In this document: positions 9,142 through 16,607 of the stretch, in pieces
How the letters are laid out: every line of letters begins with the position of its first letter
Position numbering within the stretch: position 1 is the stretch's first letter
Made by a program: the position numbers and the translations under genes
The notes under the pieces: model-generated
What the model was told of the DNA's origin: nothing
The model's database searches: none
The model's input: only the letters and a program-made list of their open reading frames with translations
Assembly: GCF_002160955.1 (NCBI RefSeq)
Contig: NZ_NFLN01000010.1
Span: forward strand, 62,001-126,000
Direction of reading: 5' to 3'
Origin: Gemmiger sp. An120
Lineage (GTDB): Bacteria > Bacillota > Clostridia > Oscillospirales > Ruminococcaceae
Length of the DNA stretch: 64,000 bases

Positions 9142-10251
9142 ATGAACAAATCTTCCTACCCGCTGGAGATTCAGGCCGAAATTGACGGAATCGTCGCCCG
9201 CTGGCAGGTGCTGCATCAGCGGCTGATCTGGACCCTGGTAGCCATTGCGTCGGCGGTGGAGCTGATCTATCTGGTGGCGCTCAACCGTATTGACGGTTTT
9301 CTCAGCATTGGATTGGGGCTGTATTTTCTCAAGTATGTCATGGCGCCCATTTTGATGAGCCTGGCGCTGGCGCTGGCCAGCAGCTGGGTCAGCCGGTGCG
9401 GCCGGTTCTCGGTCAAAGCACGCTGCTATGCCACCACCCTGGCCATGACGGCGGTCTGTCTGGTGCTGTACACCATCCACAACCTGTTCCCCGTGCTGCG
9501 GATGCTGTTTATCCTGTCGATCCTGCTCACCGCCACCTATGGCGACATGGCCCTGACCACCGTGGCTGCCCTGGCCAACGCCGCCGCACTGATACTGGGC
9601 GACCTGGTGTTCTGCTGGGATGCAGGCCGTCAGCCTGTAACCAGCGACCCGGTGGCTCTGCTGGAGTTCTTCCTGGCGCTGGTGCTGCTGGTGGGCAGCT
9701 ATCTGAGCTGCCGGGCCATCATCTATTATGAGCGTGAGAAGAACCAGGCCACCGCCCGCCAGCAGATGGAGCAGCGCCGCCTGCGCCAGGAACTGAGCCG
9801 GGATTCCCTCACCGGGCTGGGCAACCGCAAAGCCCTGCGGGAGGCGCTGGATCGGATGGTGGAGGACGCCCGCCCGCGGGTGTTTGCCATGATCGACCTG
9901 GACCACTTCAAGCAGCTGAACGACACCTACGGCCACCTGGAGGGTGACCGGTGCCTGCACGTTTTTTCCCAGCTTCTGGAGGAAGTGTGTGCCGGCTCTC
10001 CGGCGTTCCGGTACGGCGGCGACGAGTTCTGCGTACTCTTTGATCTGGATGACCCGGAGCAGGCCGCCGCGCTCTGCCGGGAACTGGACAAGCGGCTGGA
10101 ACAGCGCCGGGATCTGGTCACCCGGGTGCGGTGCAGCTTCGGTCTGGCCCGGTTCGAGCCCGGCATGACCGCCCACGAACTGCTGCAGCGGGCGGACGAG
10201 GCCCTGTACCGCTGCAAAAACCTGCCGGAACCTTTGTGTATCTATTCCTGA
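9142..10251 (+). CDS. Membrane-bound diguanylate cyclase (GGDEF)
   Basis: A 369-residue protein: a short cytoplasmic N-terminus, about six membrane helices (roughly residues 25-200), a short linker rich in Arg/Gln, then a GGDEF domain. RDSLTGLGNRKAL opens the domain, IDLDHFKQLNDTYGH binds metal and GTP, and RYGGDEF (GGDEF at 292-296) is the intact catalytic loop, so it should make cyclic di-GMP. I see no RxxD inhibitory site just upstream of GGDEF. Start ATG 9142 is the first after the promoter; the frame is open further upstream but that part runs through leuB. No c-di-GMP effector or EAL domain is nearby. Confidence 0.85.
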   Translation: MNKSSYPLEIQAEIDGIVARWQVLHQRLIWTLVAIASAVELIYLVALNRIDGFLSIGLGLYFLKYVMAPILMSLALALASSWVSRCGRFSVKARCYATTLAMTAVCLVLYTIHNLFPVLRMLFILSILLTATYGDMALTTVAALANAAALILGDLVFCWDAGRQPVTSDPVALLEFFLALVLLVGSYLSCRAIIYYEREKNQATARQQMEQRRLRQELSRDSLTGLGNRKALREALDRMVEDARPRVFAMIDLDHFKQLNDTYGHLEGDRCLHVFSQLLEEVCAGSPAFRYGGDEFCVLFDLDDPEQAAALCRELDKRLEQRRDLVTRVRCSFGLARFEPGMTAHELLQRADEALYRCKNLPEPLCIYS

Positions 10252-10263
10252 TGCAGCAAAAAT

Positions 10264-10306
10264 GCCCCCGCCGGGGAACGCTGTCCGTTCCCTGCGGGGG
10301 CCTTTT
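10264..10306. terminator. Bidirectional terminator between the GGDEF gene and the sirtuin
   Basis: GCCCCCGC and CGGGAACG pair with CGTTCCC and GCGGGGGC to form a long GC stem (10264-10302), followed by TTTT on the plus strand and preceded by an A-rich run that serves the minus strand. It can end both convergent genes. Confidence 0.75.
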
Positions 10307-10311
10307 GTCGG

Positions 10312-11037
10312 TTATACAGGCACGGCCGCCAACACCTGGCCAATAGGGGCCGCGATCACCAGATCGGCCCGGGCGTCCTGGGGGGTGGGGGTCTTGTTGA
10401 TCACCACCATCCGGCCCCGGTACCGCTCCACCAGCCCCGCCGCCGGGTAGACCGCCAGCGAGGTTCCGCCCACGATCAGCAGATCGGCCCCGGCGATATC
10501 CGCCATCGCCCCGGCCGGCACCCGCTGGTCCAGCGCTTCCTCATACAGCACCACGTCCGGCCGGATCATGCCGCCGCAGCTGCACCGGGGCACGCCTTCG
10601 CTTTCCAGAATGGTCTGCAGCGGATACGCCTTGCCGCAGCGCACACAATGGTTGCGGTGCACGCTGCCGTGCAGCTCCCACACCCGGCGGCTGCCCGCCG
10701 CCTGGTGCAGCCCGTCGATGTTCTGGGTGACCACACTGGTGAGTTTACCCTCCGCTTCCCACCGGGCCAGCGCCAGATGGGCCGGGTTGGGTTTTGCGTC
10801 GGGGGCCAGCATCCGCTGCCGGTAAAAGCGGAAAAACTCCTCCGGCATCCGGGTCAGAAAGGTATGGCTCACGATCTGTTCCGGCGGCCAGGGCCACTCC
10901 TGCGCGTACAGCCCGTCCTGGCTGCGGAAGTCCGGGATGCCGCTCTCGGTGGAAACCCCTGCCCCGCCGAAAAACACCGCCGACCGGCTGGCTTTGAGCC
11001 AGTTGCCCAGCTGCTGTATTGCCTGCGTATCCATCAT
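10312..11037 (-). CDS. cobB: NAD-dependent protein deacylase, sirtuin family
   Basis: A 241-residue sirtuin. It has GAGVSTESGIPDFRS for NAD binding, TQNIDGLHQAAG, the catalytic His123 in ELHGSVH, and a zinc site made by Cys131/Cys134 and Cys152/Cys154. It removes acyl groups from lysines using NAD, yielding O-acyl-ADP-ribose. GGAGG lies 10 bases before the first of two ATGs (11035-11037). It is divergent from an O-acetyltransferase gene, with about 115 bases between them. No dedicated acetyl-CoA synthetase or lysine acetylase is adjacent. Confidence 0.93.
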   Translation of the reverse strand: MMDTQAIQQLGNWLKASRSAVFFGGAGVSTESGIPDFRSQDGLYAQEWPWPPEQIVSHTFLTRMPEEFFRFYRQRMLAPDAKPNPAHLALARWEAEGKLTSVVTQNIDGLHQAAGSRRVWELHGSVHRNHCVRCGKAYPLQTILESEGVPRCSCGGMIRPDVVLYEEALDQRVPAGAMADIAGADLLIVGGTSLAVYPAAGLVERYRGRMVVINKTPTPQDARADLVIAAPIGQVLAAVPV

Positions 11038-11062
11038 GGACGCACCGCCTCCTTTTTTCTTC

Positions 11063-11068
11063 AGTATA
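11063..11068 (-). promoter_or_regulatory. Predicted -10 of the sirtuin gene
   Basis: TATACT on the minus strand, about 25 bases upstream of the start codon. The -35 17 bases away is poor (TTTCCC). Confidence 0.4.
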
Positions 11069-11099
11069 CCACGGCGGTGCCGGCGGGGAAAGAGCCGTC

Positions 11100-11128
11100 T
11101 TGCGCCGGGGTGCGGGGGGTGCTACAAT
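11100..11128 (+). promoter_or_regulatory. Predicted promoter of the acetyltransferase gene
   Basis: TTGCGC (11100-11105), 17-base spacer, TACAAT (11123-11128). Confidence 0.65.
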
Positions 11129-11154
11129 GAGAAAAAAACACGGAGGGATCCCCC

Positions 11155-11787
11155 ATGATGGATACCAAGGAAGCTATGCAGCGGATGGCCGAAGGCCGGC
11201 TGTACCTCTCGATGGACGAGGGCATTCTGGCAGTGCAGCTGGACTGCCTGGAAAAGCTCTATGACTTCAATGCCACCCGTCCCCACGATCTGGAAAAGCG
11301 GCGGGAGATGCTGGCCGGGATGCTGGCCGAGATCGGTGAGAACTGTTATGTGGAGCCTCCCCTGCACGCCAACTGGGGTGGGGCGCACGTACATTTTGGC
11401 AGCAACGTATACGCCAACTTCGGCCTGACCCTGGTGGACGACGGTCATATTTACGTGGGTGACAACGTGAAGTTTGGTCCTCATGTGACCATTGCCACGG
11501 CGGGCCATCCCATTGACCCGGAACTGCGTCCCACCGGCCTGCAGTACAACGCAGATGTACACATTGGTTCCGGTGTGTGGGTCGGGGCCGGGGCGGTGAT
11601 CCTGCCCGGCGTGACCATCGGCGACAACACGGTGGTGGGCGCGGGCAGCGTGGTCACCAAAGACCTGCCCGCTAATGTGGTAGCCGTAGGCAACCCCTGC
11701 CGGGTGATGCGGCCCATCGGCTCCAAGGACAAGGAAACCTATTTCCGCGGCCGTCCCATCGACGTGACGCTGGAAGATCTGAAATAA
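11155..11787 (+). CDS. Sugar O-acetyltransferase (maltose/galactoside acetyltransferase type)
   Basis: A 210-residue protein with an N-terminal Mac domain, then a left-handed beta-helix of hexapeptide repeats. Landmarks are YDFNATRPHD, the active-site region TIATAGHPIDPELR carrying the catalytic His, and GVWVGAGAVILPGVTIGDN. Such enzymes transfer acetyl from acetyl-CoA to free sugars such as maltose, glucose or galactosides. CGGAGGG lies upstream of ATG 11155, and a second ATG follows directly. It is a single-gene unit between its own promoter and a terminator. The exact sugar cannot be told from the sequence. Confidence 0.88.
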   Translation: MMDTKEAMQRMAEGRLYLSMDEGILAVQLDCLEKLYDFNATRPHDLEKRREMLAGMLAEIGENCYVEPPLHANWGGAHVHFGSNVYANFGLTLVDDGHIYVGDNVKFGPHVTIATAGHPIDPELRPTGLQYNADVHIGSGVWVGAGAVILPGVTIGDNTVVGAGSVVTKDLPANVVAVGNPCRVMRPIGSKDKETYFRGRPIDVTLEDLK

Positions 11788-11791
11788 ACTG

Positions 11792-11829
11792 CGCCGGGCG
11801 GAGAAGGGTTCTCCGCCCGGCGTGTTTTT
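11792..11829 (+). terminator. Terminator after the acetyltransferase gene
   Basis: CGCCGGGCGGAGAA (11792-11805) pairs perfectly with TTCTCCGCCCGGCG (11809-11822), followed by TGTTTTT. Confidence 0.9.
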
Positions 11830-12600
11830 ACACCTCCCTTACTGCCAGCCGGGCTATCGGCTCCGCGCAGGATTTTCCTCCCTCCTGTTTCAATTCCCGC
11901 CAGGTGCGCCGGATCAGCACCGCGGCAATGATAAAGGTCAATATATCCGACACCGGCATGGAGTACAGCACCCCGTCCAGCCCGAAAACCGGGGCAGCAG
12001 CAGGGCAAATCCCACACCGAACACAACCTCCCGCACCATGGACAGGGCAGTGGAGGCCAGTGCCTTACCCAGGGACTGCAGGTAAATGAACGTTCCCTTG
12101 TTGATGCAGGCAAATACCATCATGCACAGATAGATCCGGAAAGATCGGACGGCAAACTGCGTATAGTACACGCTCTCGTTGGCCGCGCCGAACAGGTCGA
12201 TCAGCTGTACCGGCAGCAGTTCCACCACTAGCAGCGCCACCGCGCCCACCGCAGCTTCCGCCGCCAGCACCAGCCCCGCCGCGATGCTCAGGGTCACGGC
12301 ACAGCCCACGCTCTGCCCGGCGGTGCGGCGTTCCCCTGCGCCCAGGCAGATGCTTACAAAGGCGCAGCAGCCGTCCCCGATCAGCACGGCCACCGCCAAC
12401 GCCACCACCGTCAGCGGAAATACCACCGTATTGGCCGCATTGCCGTAAGAGCCCAGATATACGGCATTGCCGATAAAGATCTGGTCCACAATATTGTACA
12501 AAGCCGCTACCAGCAGCGATATGACACAGGGCACTGCGTAACGGACCATCAGCCGTCCCACCGGCTGTTCGGTCAAAAAGGAATTGCTTGTTTCCTGCAT
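11828..12600 (-). pseudogene. MATE-family efflux pump remnant, internally deleted and frameshifted
   Basis: From ATG 12598-12600 the frame reads like the start of a MATE multidrug/Na+ antiporter (PVGRLMVRYAVPC, ALYNIVDQIFIG, GAGERRTAGQ). After only about four helices it continues with features of the far C-terminal end (RIYLCMMVF, YLQSLGKALASTALSMVRE, ALLLPRF). About half of a normal 450-residue MATE protein is missing. The frame then shifts by one base near 11984-11997, inside an A4/G4 run. The first frame ends at 11938, while the other frame continues FGLDGVLYSMPVSDILTF and ends at 11828. A single-base sequencing error could explain the shift but not the missing middle. Confidence 0.8.
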
Positions 12601-12614
12601 GGGTCTCTACCTTC

Positions 12615-12666
12615 AAAAAAAGCGGGTGGCCGTTTGCTGGATTTACGCCTGCGGCCACTCGCTTTT
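12615..12666 (-). terminator. Terminator after the 82-residue gene
   Basis: On the minus strand AAAGCG-AGTGGCCG and CGGCCACC-CGCTTT form the stem, followed by seven Ts. The loop contains GCGTAAATCC, the same ten bases as in the next terminator upstream. Confidence 0.8.
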
Positions 12667-12670
12667 GTGT

Positions 12671-12919
12671 TTATTGTTTCGGTTCCAGATAATCGCCCAC
12701 CGGGCTCTGGTTGTATTGCTTGATGATCCGGATGATCACCGAGCCGTCCGGCTGGGTGGTTTCCTCCTCAATCCGGTAGCGGGTCCGGCTGGCATCCAGC
12801 GACTCCTTGTACCGCTTCACCTCTTCCTGCACCATCCGCGCCGCATAGCTGCGGGGCTGGTCCTCCTTGAGCTGAAAATGCAGGGTCTGGCAGATGCAGG
12901 CCGCCTTGATCCGTTTCAT
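12671..12919 (-). CDS. Conserved-looking small hypothetical protein
   Basis: An 82-residue soluble protein with no signal or membrane segment. It starts MKRIKAACICQTLHFQL, has a charged helical middle (AARMVQEEVKRYKESLD), and ends with strand-like VIIRIIKQYNQSPVGDYL. GGAGG lies 10 bases before the ATG at 12917-12919. I do not recognise the family. Only 27 bases separate the gene from a terminator-like hairpin upstream, and a second hairpin follows it, so it is expressed either from a very short promoter region or by read-through of the first hairpin. Codon use resembles its neighbours, and length and ribosome site support a real gene. Confidence 0.7.
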   Translation of the reverse strand: MKRIKAACICQTLHFQLKEDQPRSYAARMVQEEVKRYKESLDASRTRYRIEEETTQPDGSVIIRIIKQYNQSPVGDYLEPKQ

Positions 12920-12945
12920 TTCTCATCCACCTCCAGAATAAAATA

Positions 12946-12993
12946 AAAAACGTGCAGCGTCCAACCGGATTTACGCGGTAAAAACGCTACACG
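12946..12993 (-). terminator. Terminator-like hairpin between the DHHW gene and the 82-residue gene
   Basis: On the minus strand AACGTGTAGCGT (12982-12993) and ACGCTGCACGTT form an 11-12 bp stem with one mismatch, followed by a T-rich tract. Loop bases GCGTAAATCC recur in the hairpin at 12615-12666. It could end the upstream transcript or act as an attenuator for the small gene. Confidence 0.75.
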
Positions 12994-13096
12994 TTGTAAC
13001 TTTATTTTACAAAGAAATCTGCCGGAATGCAAAGGCGATTTTCCACAAAAATGCCGGTTTCGTTTCTGCCCGGATTGGGGCAAAGCGCGCACAGCC

Positions 13097-14035
13097 TCAC
13101 CGCAGCATGGCGCTGCGGTTCACCACACCGGCGCTGTACAAAAACAGCACGTCCTGATCGGTGAAGGTCACATACTGGGGCAGCAGGCTGCTGGCCAGGT
13201 AGCGGATATCCACCAGGGTAACGGTGCGGTACTGCTCCAGCAGCAGCGGCGCCAGCGCGCTGGCAAAGCTGTCCCGGAAGATGATCAGTTCCCGGTCGGT
13301 TTTGGCCTCCGGGCTGGTAATCGTGATCAGCGGGCTGGCCCCGTGAAGGAACAGATCATAGGGGGTCCCGGTTTCCAGCGCACTCTCTGTATACACGGCG
13401 GTGTCGTCCGGGTTCTGGATGTCCTCCGCCCGGGCCGCGTCGGTGGCGGCGCTGGTAAGCCAGGTCACCGTTTCGGAGGGCGTGTCCGCCGGGATGCGGT
13501 CCCGGTAGGCCCCCACAAAACCGTCCGCAGTATGGGCGGTGAAATCCCCCATACTTATCGAAAAGCCCATAGCCTGGCCCAGCGCGTCCAGCACCCCCTG
13601 CAGGGATTCCTGCCGCCAGTGACCGTCGGTCTTGTAGTAATCCTCCCGGGTCAGGGTACCGGTCAAATCGATCTGCTGCCAGCCGTCCAGCCCCTGCGCC
13701 GCCGTTTCAAACAGCAGCGCATAGTCGGTATCGGTCCAGCCCTCGTCCTGCAGATAGTAGCCCTTGTCCGGCACGATGGCCCAGAACACCCGGTTCTGAT
13801 CGGTCAGGTACTGCTCCCACAGGCTCTGCAGCTTGGCGGCAAAATTCCCGGCCGAGCGCACATCCGTCTCGCCCAGATCCTCCGCCCACCAGCCGTCCAC
13901 CTGATACATGCCGTCGGCGTTGGGGGTGTGGCTCAGCTGACGCCACAGGGCCATGGCCGGGCGCCACAGCACCACCCCCGCCACAACAACGCAGGCCGCC
14001 GTCAGGGCGGCGGCCCGCAGAAGTTTCTTGTTCAT
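13097..14035 (-). CDS. DHHW-type extracytoplasmic protein (SGNH-hydrolase/AlgX-like fold)
   Basis: A 312-residue protein with an N-terminal membrane anchor (residues 7-25) and an extracytoplasmic domain. YYKTDGHWR and a later IIFRDSFASAL are the two active-site blocks of the DHHW/AlgX/DltD group, giving a Ser in the DSF block and Asp/His in the DGHW block. In related systems such proteins take part in acetylating surface polysaccharides and often sit beside an MBOAT acyltransferase; no MBOAT is visible here. Its ATG shares one base with the stop of the preceding lipoprotein gene (TAATG), so the two form one unit. Function in detail is inferred. Confidence 0.65.
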   Translation of the reverse strand: MNKKLLRAAALTAACVVVAGVVLWRPAMALWRQLSHTPNADGMYQVDGWWAEDLGETDVRSAGNFAAKLQSLWEQYLTDQNRVFWAIVPDKGYYLQDEGWTDTDYALLFETAAQGLDGWQQIDLTGTLTREDYYKTDGHWRQESLQGVLDALGQAMGFSISMGDFTAHTADGFVGAYRDRIPADTPSETVTWLTSAATDAARAEDIQNPDDTAVYTESALETGTPYDLFLHGASPLITITSPEAKTDRELIIFRDSFASALAPLLLEQYRTVTLVDIRYLASSLLPQYVTFTDQDVLFLYSAGVVNRSAMLR

Positions 14036-14535
14036 TACGCCTGGGCCAGCGCCTCAAAGCTGGCGGTCAGGGCGTCGGCGGTGGCCTGGTCGGCCATCAC
14101 CATAAAGACCACGTCGCCGATCACGGCGGTGTTCACGGTCTCGGCCTCCACGCAGATCCACTTGCGGGGGTCAACCTTCTCCTTCACGCTGTCGGCCAGG
14201 GCCTGGGCGCCCTCGGCATCGTTGGCGCGCAGAACCACCATGGAGTAGGCAATGCTGCCCACCATGGACTCGGACACAGCGCCCTCTTTATACTCGCTGC
14301 GCTCCACACCGGTCATATAGACGGAGTTGTCCTCGGTCAGTTCGCTGGTGGTGAGCATCATGGGGTACTCCAGATCTTCCGGCGCGCCGGCGTAGATCTT
14401 GTCCACGATCTCGCTGGGGGTGCCCTCCAGGGTCACGGCGGGGGCGGCGCTGCTGCCGCCGTTGTTGGAAGCGCCGCAGCCAACCAGAGCCAGCAGCACC
14501 AGGATCAGAGCCATCAGTACCGAAATCTTCTTCAT
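14035..14535 (-). CDS. Putative lipoprotein, DUF4358-like
   Basis: A 166-residue lipoprotein. MKKISVLMALILVLLALVGC is a lipoprotein signal with Cys20 as acylation site, followed by a Ser/Gly-rich linker. The folded part has IVDKIYAGAP, PMMLTTSELTEDN and a C-terminal half with AYSMVVLRANDAE, resembling DUF4358 proteins, which often accompany DHHW proteins in clostridia (family recalled, not searched). AAAGGAG lies before ATG 14533-14535; the frame is open further upstream, but that stretch lacks a ribosome site. It is co-transcribed with the DHHW gene. Anchored outside the membrane, it may assist its partner; the role is unknown. Confidence 0.7.
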   Translation of the reverse strand: MKKISVLMALILVLLALVGCGASNNGGSSAAPAVTLEGTPSEIVDKIYAGAPEDLEYPMMLTTSELTEDNSVYMTGVERSEYKEGAVSESMVGSIAYSMVVLRANDAEGAQALADSVKEKVDPRKWICVEAETVNTAVIGDVVFMVMADQATADALTASFEALAQA

Positions 14536-14702
14536 TGTGTTTTCTCCTTTAATGTTTCTTTCCAAAGCCGCGCGGCAAGCCGCCTTACCGGTAGGGTTCC
14601 CGGCCAGGGCGCGGTCCATGCGCCGCGCTTTGCGGTTTCACGGTCAATACGCGCGGCCGGGACGGATTATTGCGCCCTTGGGAAAAATTTCTTGCCGCAG
14701 GC

Positions 14703-14738
14703 AAAAAAATATCCCGGAAACCAGGTTTCCGGGATATT
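14703..14738 (-). terminator. Terminator after tRNA-Val
   Basis: AATATCCCGGAAACC and GGTTTCCGGGATATT form a perfect 15-bp stem just after the encoded CCA, followed on the minus strand by a T7 run. It should also stop plus-strand transcription weakly. Confidence 0.9.
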
Positions 14739-14740
14739 TT

Positions 14741-14816
14741 TGGTGGGCGGTAAGGAACTCGAATCCCTGACCCCCTGCACGTCAAGCAGGTGCTCTACCA
14801 GCTGAGCTAACCGCCC
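14741..14816 (-). tRNA. tRNA-Val (anticodon GAC)
   Basis: Minus-strand cloverleaf of 76 nt including encoded CCA. Acceptor GGGCGGT/ACCGCCC, D arm GCTC/GAGC, anticodon arm CCTGC/GCAGG with loop TTGACGT (anticodon GAC), and T loop TTCGAGT all pair correctly. It reads GUC and GUU codons. Confidence 0.97.
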
Positions 14817-14834
14817 ATGTGAATCAGCCTGTTC

Positions 14835-14863
14835 ATTATAGCTGACTCTGGCGAAAAATGCAA
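14835..14863 (-). promoter_or_regulatory. Promoter of tRNA-Val
   Basis: TTGCAT (14858-14863), 17-base spacer, TATAAT (14835-14840) on the minus strand, ending 18 bases before the tRNA. Confidence 0.8.
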
Positions 14864-14926
14864 GAGGTTTTTGCAATTTTTTTATTTTTATTTTTTCGCC
14901 GGTTTTGTGAGGCAGGTCCGGCGCAC

Positions 14927-14955
14927 TTGTAACCGGGGAAACGGGGCGTTATAAT
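14927..14955 (+). promoter_or_regulatory. Promoter of proC-proB-proA
   Basis: TTGTAA (14927-14932), 17-base spacer, TATAAT (14950-14955). The leader is short, with no riboswitch or T-box visible. Confidence 0.8.
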
Positions 14956-15011
14956 AGGGTATAAATATGCAGCCGGCCGGATAGAGGGCCGGTACAGGGA
15001 GGGACTTTGGG

Positions 15012-15818
15012 ATGGAACATCCGATTTTTGGTTTTATTGGATGCGGCAACATGGGCGGCGCGCTGGCCCGGGCCGCCTGCGCCGGGCCGGCAGGTCCCGG
15101 GCAGGTACTGCTGGCCGATCACAGCAAAGCCCAGACGCTGGCCCAGGAACTGGGCTGCACCGCGTGCACCAACGAAGAGGCGACCCGGCAGAGTGATTTT
15201 CTGTTTCTGGGAGTCAAGCCCCAGATGATGCGGGACATGCTGGCCCAGCTGCAGCCGGTATTGGCCCAGCGGGCCGGGCAGCTGGTGCTGGTGAGCATGG
15301 CCGCCGGGCTGACCGTGGCCACCATCCGGGAGATGGCGGGCGGCGATTACCCGGTGATCCGGATCATGCCCAACACCCCGGTACAGGTGGGCGAAGGCAT
15401 GGTGCAGTACACCGCGCAGGATGTATCCGACGCGCAGCTGCGGGATTTCTTGCAGGCGATGGAGAAGGCGGGCCGGTTTGACCCGCTGGCGGAGCATCTG
15501 ATCGACGCAGGCAGCGCGGTAAGCGGCTGCGGCCCGGCCTATGTGTGCCTGTTTGCCGAAGCGCTGGCGGACGGCGGCGTGGCCTGCGGCCTGCCCCGGG
15601 ACAAGGCGCTGGAATACGCGGCCCAGACCCTGGCGGGTACCGCCCGGCTGATTCTGGAAAGCGGCAAGCATCCCGGCCAGCTGAAAGACGCGGTGTGCAG
15701 CCCCGGCGGCAGCACCATCCAGGGGGTGCGGGAACTGGAAGCAGGCGGGCTGCGCAGCACCGTGATGGAAGCGGTGCTGGCGGCCTTTGAAAAAAACCGG
15801 GAGCTGGGCAAGCAGTAA
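15012..15818 (+). CDS. proC: Pyrroline-5-carboxylate reductase
   Basis: A 268-residue NAD(P)H enzyme making proline from pyrroline-5-carboxylate. The N-terminal Rossmann motif is GFIGCGNMGGAL. The C-terminal dimerisation/active-site helix bundle has the signature SGCGPAYVCLFAEAL and SPGGSTIQGVRELE. GGGAGGG lies upstream of ATG 15012. First gene of a complete proline operon (proC-proB-proA), 12 bases before proB. Confidence 0.95.
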   Translation: MEHPIFGFIGCGNMGGALARAACAGPAGPGQVLLADHSKAQTLAQELGCTACTNEEATRQSDFLFLGVKPQMMRDMLAQLQPVLAQRAGQLVLVSMAAGLTVATIREMAGGDYPVIRIMPNTPVQVGEGMVQYTAQDVSDAQLRDFLQAMEKAGRFDPLAEHLIDAGSAVSGCGPAYVCLFAEALADGGVACGLPRDKALEYAAQTLAGTARLILESGKHPGQLKDAVCSPGGSTIQGVRELEAGGLRSTVMEAVLAAFEKNRELGKQ

Positions 15819-15830
15819 GGAGTAGCAACC

Positions 15831-16604
15831 ATGCGCATCGTAGTAAAAGTAGGCACCTCCACCCTGGCCCACGCCACCGGCCAGCTGAACATCCGGCACG
15901 TGCAGACGCTGGTGCGGGTATTGAGCGACCTGAAAAATGCCGGGCACCAGCTGATTCTGGTGTCCAGCGGCGCCATCGGCATGGGGGTGGGCAAGCTGCT
16001 GCTGCCCGGCCGCCCCTCCGATATGGCCACCAAGCAGGCGGCCGCCGCGGTGGGTCAGTGTGAGCTGATGTATACCTATGACAAGCTGTTCGGGGAGTAC
16101 AACCATACCGTGGCCCAGCTGCTGGTAACCGGCGAGGACATCCAGGACGAAAAGCGGCACAAGAACTTTGAGACCACCCTGAACCGGCTGCTGGAGCTGG
16201 GCGCGCTGCCCATCATCAACGAGAACGACACCATCGCCACCCAGGAGATTGAGATTGGCGACAACGACACCCTGGGCGCGGTGGTGGCAGTAAGCGTAGG
16301 CGCGGATCTGCTGGTGCTGCTTACCGACATCAACGGTCTGTACACCGCCGATCCCCACACCCATCCGGACGCGCAGCTGATCCCCCGGGTGGACGTGCTG
16401 ACCCCGGAGATTCTGGCGCTGGCCGGCGGCGCGGGCACCAAGCTGGGCACCGGCGGCATGGCCACCAAGCTGCGGGCCGCCCAGCTGGCGGGCGACGCGG
16501 GGGTGGAAATGGTAATTGCCAACGGGGCCAACCCGGAGGTTTTGTACGACATTGTGGACGGCAAGCCGGTGGGAACCCGCTTTGCCGCCCGGAAGGAGGG
16601 CTGA
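15831..16604 (+). CDS. proB: Glutamate 5-kinase (without PUA domain)
   Basis: A 257-residue amino-acid kinase that phosphorylates glutamate as the first step of proline synthesis. VVKVGTSTL binds ATP phosphate, SSGAIGMG and NENDTIA(T) contact glutamate, and GTGGMATKL is the usual late motif. It ends right after the kinase fold, so the C-terminal PUA domain (about 100 residues in E. coli ProB) is absent, as in some other bacteria. It lies between proC and proA with 3-12-base gaps. Proline feedback normally acts on the kinase domain and may be kept. Confidence 0.94.
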   Translation: MRIVVKVGTSTLAHATGQLNIRHVQTLVRVLSDLKNAGHQLILVSSGAIGMGVGKLLLPGRPSDMATKQAAAAVGQCELMYTYDKLFGEYNHTVAQLLVTGEDIQDEKRHKNFETTLNRLLELGALPIINENDTIATQEIEIGDNDTLGAVVAVSVGADLLVLLTDINGLYTADPHTHPDAQLIPRVDVLTPEILALAGGAGTKLGTGGMATKLRAAQLAGDAGVEMVIANGANPEVLYDIVDGKPVGTRFAARKEG

Positions 16605-16607
16605 CCC

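Noticed and set aside
11739-12113. Separate minus-strand gene of about 124 codons inside the MATE remnant.
   Set aside because: Its sequence is not protein-like; the MATE reading continues in a different frame, ending at 11828.
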